Positions 8,424 through 15,639 of a stretch of DNA of 64,000 nucleotides are shown here, one piece after another. Source of the DNA: Lacibacter luteus (GTDB lineage: Bacteria > Bacteroidota > Bacteroidia > Chitinophagales > Chitinophagaceae); NCBI RefSeq assembly GCF_004118265.1, contig NZ_SDHW01000001.1, positions 1,674,001 through 1,738,000 of the forward strand, given 5' to 3'. Below the pieces are notes generated by a model. It was not told where the DNA came from, ran no database searches, and saw only the letters and a list, made by a program, of their open reading frames with translations. The translations under genes and the position numbers were made by a program. Within the stretch, counting starts at the first letter, position 1, and the number at the start of each line of letters is the position of its first letter.

Positions 8424-8861
8424 ATGAATTTATTTGTCGCCGGCTTACCCTATGATGTAGATGATGCCGAATTAGAAGAAATCTTTGAAAAGTTTGGCAA
8501 GGTAGTTTCTGCCAAAATTTCAATTGATCGTGAAACCGGAAAAAGCCGTGGCTTTGGTTTTGTTACAATGGAAAATGAAGCTGATGGTAATGATGCCATT
8601 GAGTTATTAAATGATATTCAGCTTGGCCGCAGCAAGAAACCACTTGTTGTTAAGAAAGCAGAAGACCGACCAGGTGGCGGAAGCAGTGGCGGTGGTGGAG
8701 GCTATCGTCCTGGCGGCGGTGGCGGTGGTTATCGCCCCGGTGGTGGCGGTGGTGGATACCGTCCCGGTGGCGGCGGTGGTGGTAACAGAGGTGGCGGCGG
8801 CTACGGTGGTGGAAACGGCGGTAGCGGTGGTGGATATGGCGGCGGCGGTCGTCGGTATTAA
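8424..8861 (+). CDS. Glycine-rich RRM RNA-binding protein
   Basis: One RNA recognition motif (residues 1-80) with RNP2 LFVAGL (3-8) and RNP1 KSRGFGFVTM (40-49), followed by a Gly-rich tail to residue 145. The tail contains three identical YRPGGGGGG repeats (94-120) and ends GGGGRRY. This is the layout of the small bacterial RRM proteins common in Bacteroidota and Cyanobacteria, which bind single-stranded RNA and are often cold-responsive. No operon partner; a strong terminator follows 17 nt after the stop. Confidence 0.93.
   Translation: MNLFVAGLPYDVDDAELEEIFEKFGKVVSAKISIDRETGKSRGFGFVTMENEADGNDAIELLNDIQLGRSKKPLVVKKAEDRPGGGSSGGGGGYRPGGGGGGYRPGGGGGGYRPGGGGGGNRGGGGYGGGNGGSGGGYGGGGRRY
8703..8783 (+). 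repeat. Tandem 27-bp coding repeat, three units
   Basis: Three consecutive 27-bp units encode YRPGGGGGG within the RRM protein tail, with synonymous differences between units. Such a tract can change copy number by slippage without breaking the frame. Confidence 0.8.
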
Positions 8862-8878
8862 TCAACATAAACGACTTC

Positions 8879-8908
8879 AAAAATCCCTCTCAACGGAGGG
8901 ATTTTTTA
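8879..8908 (+). terminator. Terminator of RRM gene
   Basis: AAAAATCCCTC (8879-8889) pairs with GAGGGATTTTT (from 8896) around a 6-nt loop and runs into TTTTTTATTT. Classic intrinsic terminator; the A-tract makes it potentially bidirectional. Confidence 0.9.
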
Positions 8909-9200
8909 TTTACCGGCATACCTGAAACCTGAACATAAAAATTAATATGTCGTAAATTTCCGATGAATAATTACGCAAAAAAATCGGTCAAAAGTACCCG
9001 CCGAAATAAGCTTACGTGTAACGAAATTTGTATCAGAAGTTAAGAATCCAATTCCTGAAGAAAAATCCGTACTCTATCAGAACTGACAGACCAATGATCC
9101 TTTGAAAACTAAAAAATTAAAATCCGTATTCATGAATCCGATCCATCATCCCTATTAAAACAATTATTTACCTCTTGATGGAAAAAATTTTACTCTTGCA
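8909..9200. other. Gene-free stretch with orphan terminator downstream
   Basis: No convincing gene lies between the RRM terminator and the second terminator at 9201. The only rightward reading frame noted is a 26-codon basic one (8963-9043) preceded by TAAATTTC, one base off the -7 consensus. It is too short to call. A small RNA ending at the 9201 hairpin is possible. Confidence 0.3.
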
Positions 9201-9233
9201 AAATCCCCCGGCTTTCGGGGGATTTGCTTTTTT
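9201..9233 (+). terminator. Orphan intrinsic terminator
   Basis: AAATCCCCCG (9201-9210) pairs with CGGGGGATTT (9216-9225) around GCTTT, followed by GCTTTTTT. It has no protein gene upstream on its strand after the RRM terminator, and it lies 46 nt before the FUSC gene start. Confidence 0.8.
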
Positions 9234-9267
9234 ACTACGCCATCAAACTTTATACAAATTGCTGCTA

Positions 9268-9275
9268 TAGTTTTG
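9268..9275 (+). promoter_or_regulatory. -7 box directly before FUSC gene
   Basis: TAGTTTTG fits TAnnTTTG and ends 4 nt before the ATG at 9280, again implying a leaderless message. No TTTG at -33. Confidence 0.4.
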
Positions 9276-9279
9276 CAGC

Positions 9280-10362
9280 ATGGCCGTTTCGTTTAAGCAA
9301 TTGGTAAAAGATGAACTCCGCTCCTTAGTTGAGCTGAAAAAATCCGAACGCCTTTGGCACATACCGGTACTGGCATCACTTTGTGTAGGTATTCCCTTGC
9401 TCATTGGTTTATATTTTAACCGTCTTGACTATGGCATCCTCGCCAGTACTGGTGGTATGGTTATTCTTTATCTGCCTTCATCTGCTTCTTTTGCTCAGCG
9501 GATGATCACACTCGTGGTTTGTTCGTTTGGCTTAGCTTTTTCGTTTGGGGTGAGTATTGCATTTAGTTTTAATCCTTATCTATCAGCCTTGGTGTTAGGA
9601 CTGATCGCATTTACCGCACATTGGGTTACCCGTTATTTTCAAATGAAACCACCCGGTGGTTTTTTCTTTGTGATGATCGCTGCTATTGCCAGCAGCATGC
9701 AGTTCGATTTCAATACCATCCCCACACGTATTGGTTTGATCGTGATGAGTGGTATGCTTACCTGTGTACTTGCGTTCTTTTACAGTTTATACATTATCAG
9801 AAAAGGAAAGTTTACACAGGAAACAACTTCGCTTGCAACCAACCCGTATACCAAACTGGTTGAATCGATCATCATTGGTGCAGTGCTGGCTGTTGCATTA
9901 CTGGTGAGTCATTTATTGAAACTGGAAAAGCCTTATTGGGTTCCTATTTCCTGTGCAGCAGTCATGCAGGGTATCAGTCTTCATCATGTATGGCAACGAA
10001 GCATCCAGCGTATACTCGGAACATTTATTGGGTTGGGTGTAGCCTGGTTACTGTTGCAGGTTGAAATGACTGCATTAACTGTTTGCCTCAGTATTATGTT
10101 ACTGCAGTTTATTGTGGAGATGCTGGTGGTGAGGCATTATGGATTAGCAGTTATTTTGATTACACCACTTACGTTGTTTTTAGCAGAAGCAGGAACAGCG
10201 ATGACTGCAGACCCAAATCAACTTATTGCAACACGTTTACTTGATACAGTGATTGGAAGTGTGATTGGTTTGCTGGGTGGATGGGTTTTGCATAACCAGC
10301 AGGTGCGTGAGAGTACTGAGCGGAGAATACGGAAGACGAGGGTGGCGATATTGAGGAAGTGA
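9280..10362 (+). CDS. FUSC-family integral membrane protein
   Basis: A 360-residue protein with two blocks of hydrophobic helices: about residues 25-170 (IPVLASLCVGIPLLIGLYF, MITLVVCSFGLAFSFGVSIA, IGLIVMSGMLTCVLAFFYSLY) and about 190-345 (IIIGAVLAVALLVSHLL, FIGLGVAWLLL, LLDTVIGSVIGLLGGWVL). The second block, with PYWVPISCAAVMQ and RSIQRILGTFIGL, is the fusaric acid resistance (FUSC/YccS-like) signature. Such proteins are proposed aromatic-acid or drug exporters in the inner membrane. The substrate is unknown, and no adaptor or outer-membrane gene is adjacent. Confidence 0.85.
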   Translation: MAVSFKQLVKDELRSLVELKKSERLWHIPVLASLCVGIPLLIGLYFNRLDYGILASTGGMVILYLPSSASFAQRMITLVVCSFGLAFSFGVSIAFSFNPYLSALVLGLIAFTAHWVTRYFQMKPPGGFFFVMIAAIASSMQFDFNTIPTRIGLIVMSGMLTCVLAFFYSLYIIRKGKFTQETTSLATNPYTKLVESIIIGAVLAVALLVSHLLKLEKPYWVPISCAAVMQGISLHHVWQRSIQRILGTFIGLGVAWLLLQVEMTALTVCLSIMLLQFIVEMLVVRHYGLAVILITPLTLFLAEAGTAMTADPNQLIATRLLDTVIGSVIGLLGGWVLHNQQVRESTERRIRKTRVAILRK

Positions 10363-10453
10363 TTGATGATCCTTATGGATATGCTTGCTAACTAAATGCC
10401 AAAATCGTCAGAATCATAAATAAATAACGAGGAGATCACGTTTATCTGCCATC

Positions 10454-10975
10454 ATGAAAAAGATCAAACGAATACTGCTGATTCTTTTACTTATTTTATT
10501 AATCGGCTTCCTCATTCCTCAATCGTTTACAATTCCGGTAAAAGGTGCAAGCAAGAAAAGCTACAATCAACAATCCTTCTGGGCTTACCCTTGGGGAACA
10601 TCAATAACACATAAGGGTGTTGATATTTTTGCAAAAGAAGGAACAGAGATCGTTTCCTCAACCAGTGGAATTGTACTTTACACCGGAACGATCGAGAAAG
10701 GCGGTAATATTGTTTTGATACTTGGTCCTAAGTGGAGATTGCATTACTACGCTCATCTTAAAGAAATCAAAACATCTTCATTCGCATTTGTAAGTTCAAC
10801 GAAAACGATTGGAACAGTTGGCACAACAGGCAACGCAGCAGGAAAAGCACCACATTTACATTATACCATCAAATCGCTCATTCCTCTTCCATGGAGAAAA
10901 GACACATCAATACAAGGATGGAAGAAAATGTATTACCTGAACCCCGTTGAATATTTGAATACTGCTTTAAATTAA
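10454..10975 (+). CDS. M23-family peptidoglycan endopeptidase
   Basis: A 173-residue protein with an N-terminal signal-anchor (KRILLILLLILLIGFLIP) and one M23/LytM domain. Zinc ligands are visible as HKGVD (His and Asp), and HLHYTI supplies the last His of the HxH motif. YYAHL supplies the intermediate conserved His. It probably cuts peptide crosslinks in the cell wall, in the periplasm. Single gene between the FUSC gene and a hypothetical protein, all rightward with gaps of about 90 and 40 bp. Confidence 0.9.
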   Translation: MKKIKRILLILLLILLIGFLIPQSFTIPVKGASKKSYNQQSFWAYPWGTSITHKGVDIFAKEGTEIVSSTSGIVLYTGTIEKGGNIVLILGPKWRLHYYAHLKEIKTSSFAFVSSTKTIGTVGTTGNAAGKAPHLHYTIKSLIPLPWRKDTSIQGWKKMYYLNPVEYLNTALN

Positions 10976-11015
10976 CAAAGTAATTACGGCTTGAAAAACA
11001 AAAAAAGAGAACTTA

Positions 11016-11510
11016 GTGATTATGAAGCTTCAAATTATCTGCATTTTGGGTTTCCTTTTGTATTCCTTTAATTCTCTTTTTGGGCAAACAAACCAATATG
11101 TTTGCAAAGACTATTTATCCGACACTTTATCTGTAGTTATTCTACCTTTCACAACAGCAAGAAACCCATTTGCTACAAAGTTTAAGCCTGCAATTCGCCC
11201 TAAAATCGACTATTGTTTGATTGAAGAATTGTTAACTAAGGCCATTCATACAATTTACAAAGACCACTTATTAAGTAAGCGTACAATGTGGATTGAAGAA
11301 ATCATGACCTCCTATAAAAAGCTATTGATATTTGCAACAGATAACAACGCACAATCATTTGTTTGGATAAATTGCCTATGCAAAACTCAAGGAGATTATT
11401 GGCGTTCACACATACCTCTTATTTTTGACGGTGGACCTTGCTATTTCAATCTTAAATTAAATCTTACAACAAGAGAATATTTTGATTTCTCTATAAACAG
11501 CCAAGGGTAG
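11016..11510 (+). CDS. Hypothetical secreted protein
   Basis: A 164-residue product of unknown family. The start may be ATG 11016 or 11022 (MKLQIICILGFLLYSFNSLFGQ), both giving a signal peptide with likely cleavage at FGQ. The mature part has three or more cysteines and no motif I recognise. Its base composition is AT-richer than the neighbouring priA, suggesting a recent or fast-evolving gene. It converges with priA, 7 bp between the stops. Confidence 0.6.
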   Translation: MIMKLQIICILGFLLYSFNSLFGQTNQYVCKDYLSDTLSVVILPFTTARNPFATKFKPAIRPKIDYCLIEELLTKAIHTIYKDHLLSKRTMWIEEIMTSYKKLLIFATDNNAQSFVWINCLCKTQGDYWRSHIPLIFDGGPCYFNLKLNLTTREYFDFSINSQG

Positions 11511-11517
11511 TCTCTTT

Positions 11518-14034
11518 TTACATCTTATCTACATCCGCAATCAACACCACACTTTTAAAATTTGGATGATTATGCAACAGCACCGTTTGTGCATGGATCA
11601 TTTCTTTACACTGATGAATCAGCTGTGCATCTTTCGGCAGCTTCAACACCAGTTCCATAATGTACTGGTTACGCACTCTGTTCACCACCGGTTCTGCCGG
11701 ACCAACCATATAATTTGCAAACAAAGGCTGCATGTTTTCACCCACCAGTTGTGCAGCCGCTTCTACGGTTTCTTTTTGTTTGTGCTTAAGTGTAAGCTGT
11801 ATGATGCGTGTAAACGGCGGATAATAAAACTGTCGTCTTGCCTGCAACTCAACAGAGAAAAACAATTTGTAATCGTGTGCTTTTACAAACTGCAAAACCG
11901 GATGATTGGTATTTGCTACCTGTATCATCACATGCCCATCTGCATCTTTTCGTCCGGCACGACCACTCACCTGCTCCATCAATTGAAAAGCACGTTCGTT
12001 CACACGAAAATCAGCAAAGCTTAATAAACTGTCTGCATCAAGAATACCTACCAGATTTACTTTTTCAAAATCCAAACCTTTCACCACCATTTGTGTGCCC
12101 ACTAAAATATCAATGCGGTGCTGCTCGAATTGTTGAATGAGTTGATCATGTGCCGTCTTCCCACTCACCGTATCATAATCCATGCGTGCAATCTTTGCTT
12201 TGGGAAACAGTTCCTGCAATTGCTCTTCCACTTTCTCCGTACCAAAATTGTGCTGCATAAAATCATGACTGCCGCATGCTTCGCAAGTGCTCACCGTTGG
12301 ATAAACCGTACCGCAGTAATGACACTGCAGTTTATGTTTGAATTTATGATAGGTTAAACTCACATCGCAATAACGGCAATGCGGAATCCAGCCGCAGGTT
12401 TTACAAACCTGGTGTGGTGTGTAACCACGACGGTTCTGAAACAGGATCACCTGTTTTTCCTGCGCCAGCGATTTTTCAATTGCTTCCTGCAACGCAGGAG
12501 CGATCATTACTTTTTCTTTTGTTTGCTTGAACAATGGTTTGGTATCAACCAACTCAATGGATGGCAACGCACCTTCACCAAAACGCTCCATCAATTCAAC
12601 CAAACCATATTTTCCGACATGCGTATTGTAATAAGATTCTACGGAAGGCGTACCACTGCCCAGCAACATTTTAGCACCAAACACAGAAGCATAATAAGCA
12701 GCTGCATCTCTTGCGTTGTAGCGTGGCGCAGGCTGTTGTTGTTTGTAACTGCTGTCGTGTTCTTCATCACAAACAATTAAACCAAGATCCGCAAACGGAA
12801 GAAACATGGAACTCCTTGCACCCAGTACTACTTTCATTTCACCGCTCTTGATCTTATTCCAGATTTCAATACGTTCGTTTTGGTTGAACTTGCTGTGATA
12901 AATACCAATGTATCCTCCAAAATGTTTTTGCAGTCGACGAATGATCTGTGCTGTTAATGCAATCTCCGGCAGCAAGTACAATACCTGCTTTCCTTTGCGG
13001 ATATATTCTTCAATGAGTTTAATGTAAAGTTGCGTTTTACCACTGCCAGTAACACCGTGCAGCAGACAAACAGGTTTTGTTTCGAATGATGTTCTTATTT
13101 CACTCAACGATTTCTGTTGAGCAGCTGTTAATTCAAAATCAATCGAAATGTTTCTCGGCAGGTTGAGCAAACGATCAACTGCACGTTTTTCTAAAAACAA
13201 AATACCTTTCTCTACCAATCCTTTCAATTGCGCATCGCTTGCATTGCTCTTTTTCAGCAATGCTGTTTTGCTTACCTCGCCTTCTGTTTTTATTAAATGC
13301 AGATAACTCAACAGCAATTCCATTTGCTTGGGTGCACGGCTCCAGTTATTCAGCAACTCACTTAACTGGTCTTCATTATCGTATTGCGGGTTCAGCAATA
13401 CAAATGTTTCCTTTTTGGCGGAATAAGTTTCCTTCAACGATTCCCATACAAAACAAACCCGCTTCTCGATCAAGCGTTTTACTACAGTATAAATATGCGA
13501 ACTGTCGAGTATCTGCTGCACTTCGGGCAACTTCAACTCCTTTCTTATCAATAATGCTTCTGCAACTAAATATTCATCGTGATCGAGTGTAGAAAAATCT
13601 TCACCGATCTCTTCGTTGTACAATAAAATAGTTTCACTGCTGAGTTTGAAATGTGCAGGCAATGCAGCCGCCATCACTTCACCTTCGGTGCACAAATAAT
13701 AATTGGCGATCCAATCCCACAACTTTAACTGTTGTTCATGAATGATCGGCTCCACATCCAGCACATTCAATAAAAATTTCGGATCGAATGCTGCAGGCTT
13801 GTTATTATGAATAGACTTGACAACACCCGCATAACGTTTCTTCCGTAGCTCCACTTCCACACGCACACCAACACGCACCTGTTCGAGCAACCGATCAGGA
13901 ATACTCCAGGTATAGTTTTTTGGAAGAGCGAGTGGTATAATAATTTCTGCGTAGCGTAAGCCCCCATCCCCTAAAGGGGGGAATATCTCCGCAGGTTTAT
14001 CTGCACTATTATTTTCATCAACAAATAAATCCAT
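11518..14034 (-). CDS. priA: Primosomal protein N' (PriA helicase)
   Basis: Restarts stalled replication forks: binds fork DNA, unwinds 3'-5' and loads the replicative helicase. The 838-residue protein has an N-terminal DNA-binding domain, LLHGVTGSGKTQLYIKL (Walker A), VCDEEHDSSYKQ (DEEH box) and IGIYHSKFNQNER. A zinc module with eight cysteines follows (CKTCGWIPHCRYCD and CHYCG...CEACGS), then DILVGTQMVVKGLDF and SGRAGRKD of the second RecA domain. Residues 18-25 (FPPLGDGG) are encoded by a dispersed repeat that is the inverse of one at the end of the upstream acyltransferase gene. Second in a two-gene leftward operon, 45 bp after that gene. Confidence 0.96.
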   Translation of the reverse strand: MDLFVDENNSADKPAEIFPPLGDGGLRYAEIIIPLALPKNYTWSIPDRLLEQVRVGVRVEVELRKKRYAGVVKSIHNNKPAAFDPKFLLNVLDVEPIIHEQQLKLWDWIANYYLCTEGEVMAAALPAHFKLSSETILLYNEEIGEDFSTLDHDEYLVAEALLIRKELKLPEVQQILDSSHIYTVVKRLIEKRVCFVWESLKETYSAKKETFVLLNPQYDNEDQLSELLNNWSRAPKQMELLLSYLHLIKTEGEVSKTALLKKSNASDAQLKGLVEKGILFLEKRAVDRLLNLPRNISIDFELTAAQQKSLSEIRTSFETKPVCLLHGVTGSGKTQLYIKLIEEYIRKGKQVLYLLPEIALTAQIIRRLQKHFGGYIGIYHSKFNQNERIEIWNKIKSGEMKVVLGARSSMFLPFADLGLIVCDEEHDSSYKQQQPAPRYNARDAAAYYASVFGAKMLLGSGTPSVESYYNTHVGKYGLVELMERFGEGALPSIELVDTKPLFKQTKEKVMIAPALQEAIEKSLAQEKQVILFQNRRGYTPHQVCKTCGWIPHCRYCDVSLTYHKFKHKLQCHYCGTVYPTVSTCEACGSHDFMQHNFGTEKVEEQLQELFPKAKIARMDYDTVSGKTAHDQLIQQFEQHRIDILVGTQMVVKGLDFEKVNLVGILDADSLLSFADFRVNERAFQLMEQVSGRAGRKDADGHVMIQVANTNHPVLQFVKAHDYKLFFSVELQARRQFYYPPFTRIIQLTLKHKQKETVEAAAQLVGENMQPLFANYMVGPAEPVVNRVRNQYIMELVLKLPKDAQLIHQCKEMIHAQTVLLHNHPNFKSVVLIADVDKM

Positions 14035-14106
14035 GAGCAGATAAAATTAGGGAAGAATAAAAACAATTGGAGTGTGTATTTACTCCCCTTTAGGGGATGG
14101 GGGCTT
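13958..14106. repeat. Perfect 22-bp inverted repeat around priA start
   Basis: Arms at 13958-13979 and 14085-14106 are exact reverse complements (core CCCCATCCCCTAAAGGGG), separated by 105 bp that contain the priA start codon. One arm is inside the priA coding region (codons for FPPLGDGGL). The other encodes the acyltransferase C-terminus (KPPSPKGE). Both are copies of a short palindromic repeat seen in this phylum. A folded transcript would put the priA start in a hairpin loop. Confidence 0.85.
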
Positions 14107-14859
14107 TATCCAGCTCGCCTTATATTCCTTCAGCTTTGCTTCCATTGCATCGTACACTTTTTGTTTGAAGGCAGGTACATCAAAGGGCGTATAACCTTCG
14201 GGAGAAATCTCTTCGAGATAAACAGTTCTTAATTTACCGGGGGTGATGGAAAATATACTTCGCCAATGCATACGATCAACTGCATCTAAAAACAACAATG
14301 GCTTGATGGGTGTTTGTGTTTCAATGGCCAACCGAAAAGCACCATCATAAAAATCGATCAGGGGTTTATCGGTCATGTTGAAAGTTCCTTCGGGTGCGAT
14401 GTAGATAGAGATTTCTTTGTTCAATACTGAACGCAAAATTTTTACGCTCTTCACCCTGTTCTCTGCACTTCCACGCAAAACAGGTACTACTGCTGCATTG
14501 TAAATGATACCAAACACCGGCACTTTGCCCATTTCTGCTTTCCCCAAAATGCGTAATGGCTGACGAATTGCTTTCAGCATCTGCGGAATATCCATGTAGG
14601 AATTATGATTGCTGACAAAAATGTAAGACTGATGTTCCCTGATCTCCTGTTCAATAATCCGTTTATGATAAATACCGATCATGAACAACCATGCATCGGC
14701 CCACCAATGTACAATACGCATCACCGCATTACCACCTTTTATTTTCCCGAAGAAAGAAGCGACCAGTACAACGGGCACAACGATCAACATCATGATCACA
14801 AACATGATCATGGCATAGATGACGTAAAGAATTTGTAGTGGTTTGAGTAATACTTTCAT
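14080..14859 (-). CDS. 1-acyl-sn-glycerol-3-phosphate acyltransferase (PlsC-type)
   Basis: Adds the second acyl chain to lysophosphatidic acid at the inner membrane. The 259-residue protein begins with a hydrophobic anchor (IMFVIMMLIVVPVVLVASFF), then SNHNSYMDIP with the HX4D catalytic motif, GIIYNAAVVPVLRGS, and APEGTFN, the second acyltransferase motif. The last eight residues (KPPSPKGE) come from a dispersed palindromic repeat that also supplies DNA up to the stop, so the natural C-terminus may be slightly altered. It precedes priA in the same direction. Confidence 0.9.
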   Translation of the reverse strand: MKVLLKPLQILYVIYAMIMFVIMMLIVVPVVLVASFFGKIKGGNAVMRIVHWWADAWLFMIGIYHKRIIEQEIREHQSYIFVSNHNSYMDIPQMLKAIRQPLRILGKAEMGKVPVFGIIYNAAVVPVLRGSAENRVKSVKILRSVLNKEISIYIAPEGTFNMTDKPLIDFYDGAFRLAIETQTPIKPLLFLDAVDRMHWRSIFSITPGKLRTVYLEEISPEGYTPFDVPAFKQKVYDAMEAKLKEYKASWIKPPSPKGE

Positions 14860-14867
14860 ACTTGTTT

Positions 14868-14954
14868 CGTCATGTCGACGAAGGAGGCATCTCTATCATT
14901 TGATACAGTCTGCAATTTGTGAGACCTCTCCTACGTCGAGGTGACGGACTTTTT
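14868..14954. repeat. Dispersed hairpin repeat (CGTCATGTCGACG type)
   Basis: An imperfect inverted repeat: the left arm CGTCATGTCGACGAAGGAG (14868-14886) is complementary, with a few mismatches, to the right arm CTCCTACGTCGAGGTGACG (14928-14946), with TCTC/GAGA inside. The right side is followed by GACTTTTTG, so the plus strand could terminate here. It sits upstream of the acyltransferase start. I recall similar hairpins scattered in Chitinophagaceae genomes; not checked. Confidence 0.6.
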
Positions 14955-15034
14955 GTTATTTATTCTTCAGCTTGCAATCATCAGAGCTTTCTTCAACAAT
15001 CAATATAACCAAATAAGCTGGCCATGTGCAAAGC

Positions 15035-15065
15035 AAGTCCCCTTTCAGGGGGATTTAGGGGTTTA
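15035..15065. repeat. Dispersed palindromic repeat at DUF4258 stop
   Basis: AAGTCCCCTTTCAGGGGGAT is followed by TTAGGGGTTTA. It is a CCCC/GGGG-type palindrome related to, but distinct from, the pair around priA. Its right end supplies the TAA stop of the DUF4258 gene on the minus strand. Confidence 0.6.
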
Positions 15066-15524
15066 CTTACAACTCGGGCAATCCCACTCATTCTCCAGAT
15101 CAATCACTGTTACAATGGTCAAGTGCCGTTGCTTTGGTGCCACAATAATGCGTACATGCTGATTATCTCTTGATGTAACTCCTTCCAACGCATACTTCGG
15201 ACCTTGTGCTGCATCGAGTTCGCTCTTCTTATAATTCACTTCTGCTTTCTGCACAATTTCTTTTACTTCTTCCTGGGTTATGTGCCGGCATTTCATGCGA
15301 CAGCGTGCATGCTTGGTGAAATAATAGTCCGATGAGGGATCACGAAAAGCATCAAGGTTATTGGTCTTTTGATTATCGGTTTTATTATCGTTGTCACGCA
15401 CATCTTCTGTACGTGGTTTTCGTTTATCGTTATCAGTTAGCTGATCCTTGCTGTTACAACGACGGATGAATACCGCTGCAATCAGTAACAGAATGAGCAA
15501 AAGATAGGGAAGCGCTTTTTTCAT
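15063..15524 (-). CDS. DUF4258 protein with N-terminal membrane anchor
   Basis: About 153 residues. The start MKKALPYLLLILLLIAAVFI is chosen over an in-frame ATG at 15608 because the intervening codons derive from a tandem repeat. One N-terminal TM helix is followed by a charged linker rich in Asp, Lys and Asn. The C-terminal DUF4258 domain reads FTKHARCRMKCRHITQEEV, HVRIIVAPKQRHLTIVTVID. DUF4258 has a small RelE/barnase-like fold and is sometimes found in toxins. Here the anchor and the lack of an antitoxin gene argue against a toxin role. Function unknown. Confidence 0.75.
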   Translation of the reverse strand: MKKALPYLLLILLLIAAVFIRRCNSKDQLTDNDKRKPRTEDVRDNDNKTDNQKTNNLDAFRDPSSDYYFTKHARCRMKCRHITQEEVKEIVQKAEVNYKKSELDAAQGPKYALEGVTSRDNQHVRIIVAPKQRHLTIVTVIDLENEWDCPSCK

Positions 15525-15565
15525 TGTTGTATTTGCTGCACAATAATATTGTTTTTCGTTGAGAT

Positions 15566-15604
15566 GCGGGTGAGCCACCCAAAACAACTGCGGGTGACCC
15601 ACCC
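15566..15604. repeat. Two 15-bp direct repeats (GCGGGTGA-CCACCC)
   Basis: GCGGGTGAGCCACCC (15566-15580) and GCGGGTGACCCACCC (15590-15604) differ at one base and are 24 bp apart. Each is a partial palindrome (GGGTG/CACCC). They lie between the DUF4258 start and the helicase stop. Confidence 0.7.
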
Positions 15605-15639
15605 TCACACCAACAATAAACTAAAAACTATAAACCTCC

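Noticed and set aside
8611-8925. Overlapping long frames in the RRM glycine tail, on both strands
   Set aside because: The GGC/GGT repeats keep all frames open; the translations are low-complexity Ala/Val or His/Arg runs.
15063-15524. DUF4258 gene as a toxin-antitoxin toxin
   Set aside because: It has an N-terminal membrane anchor and no small DNA-binding partner gene beside it.
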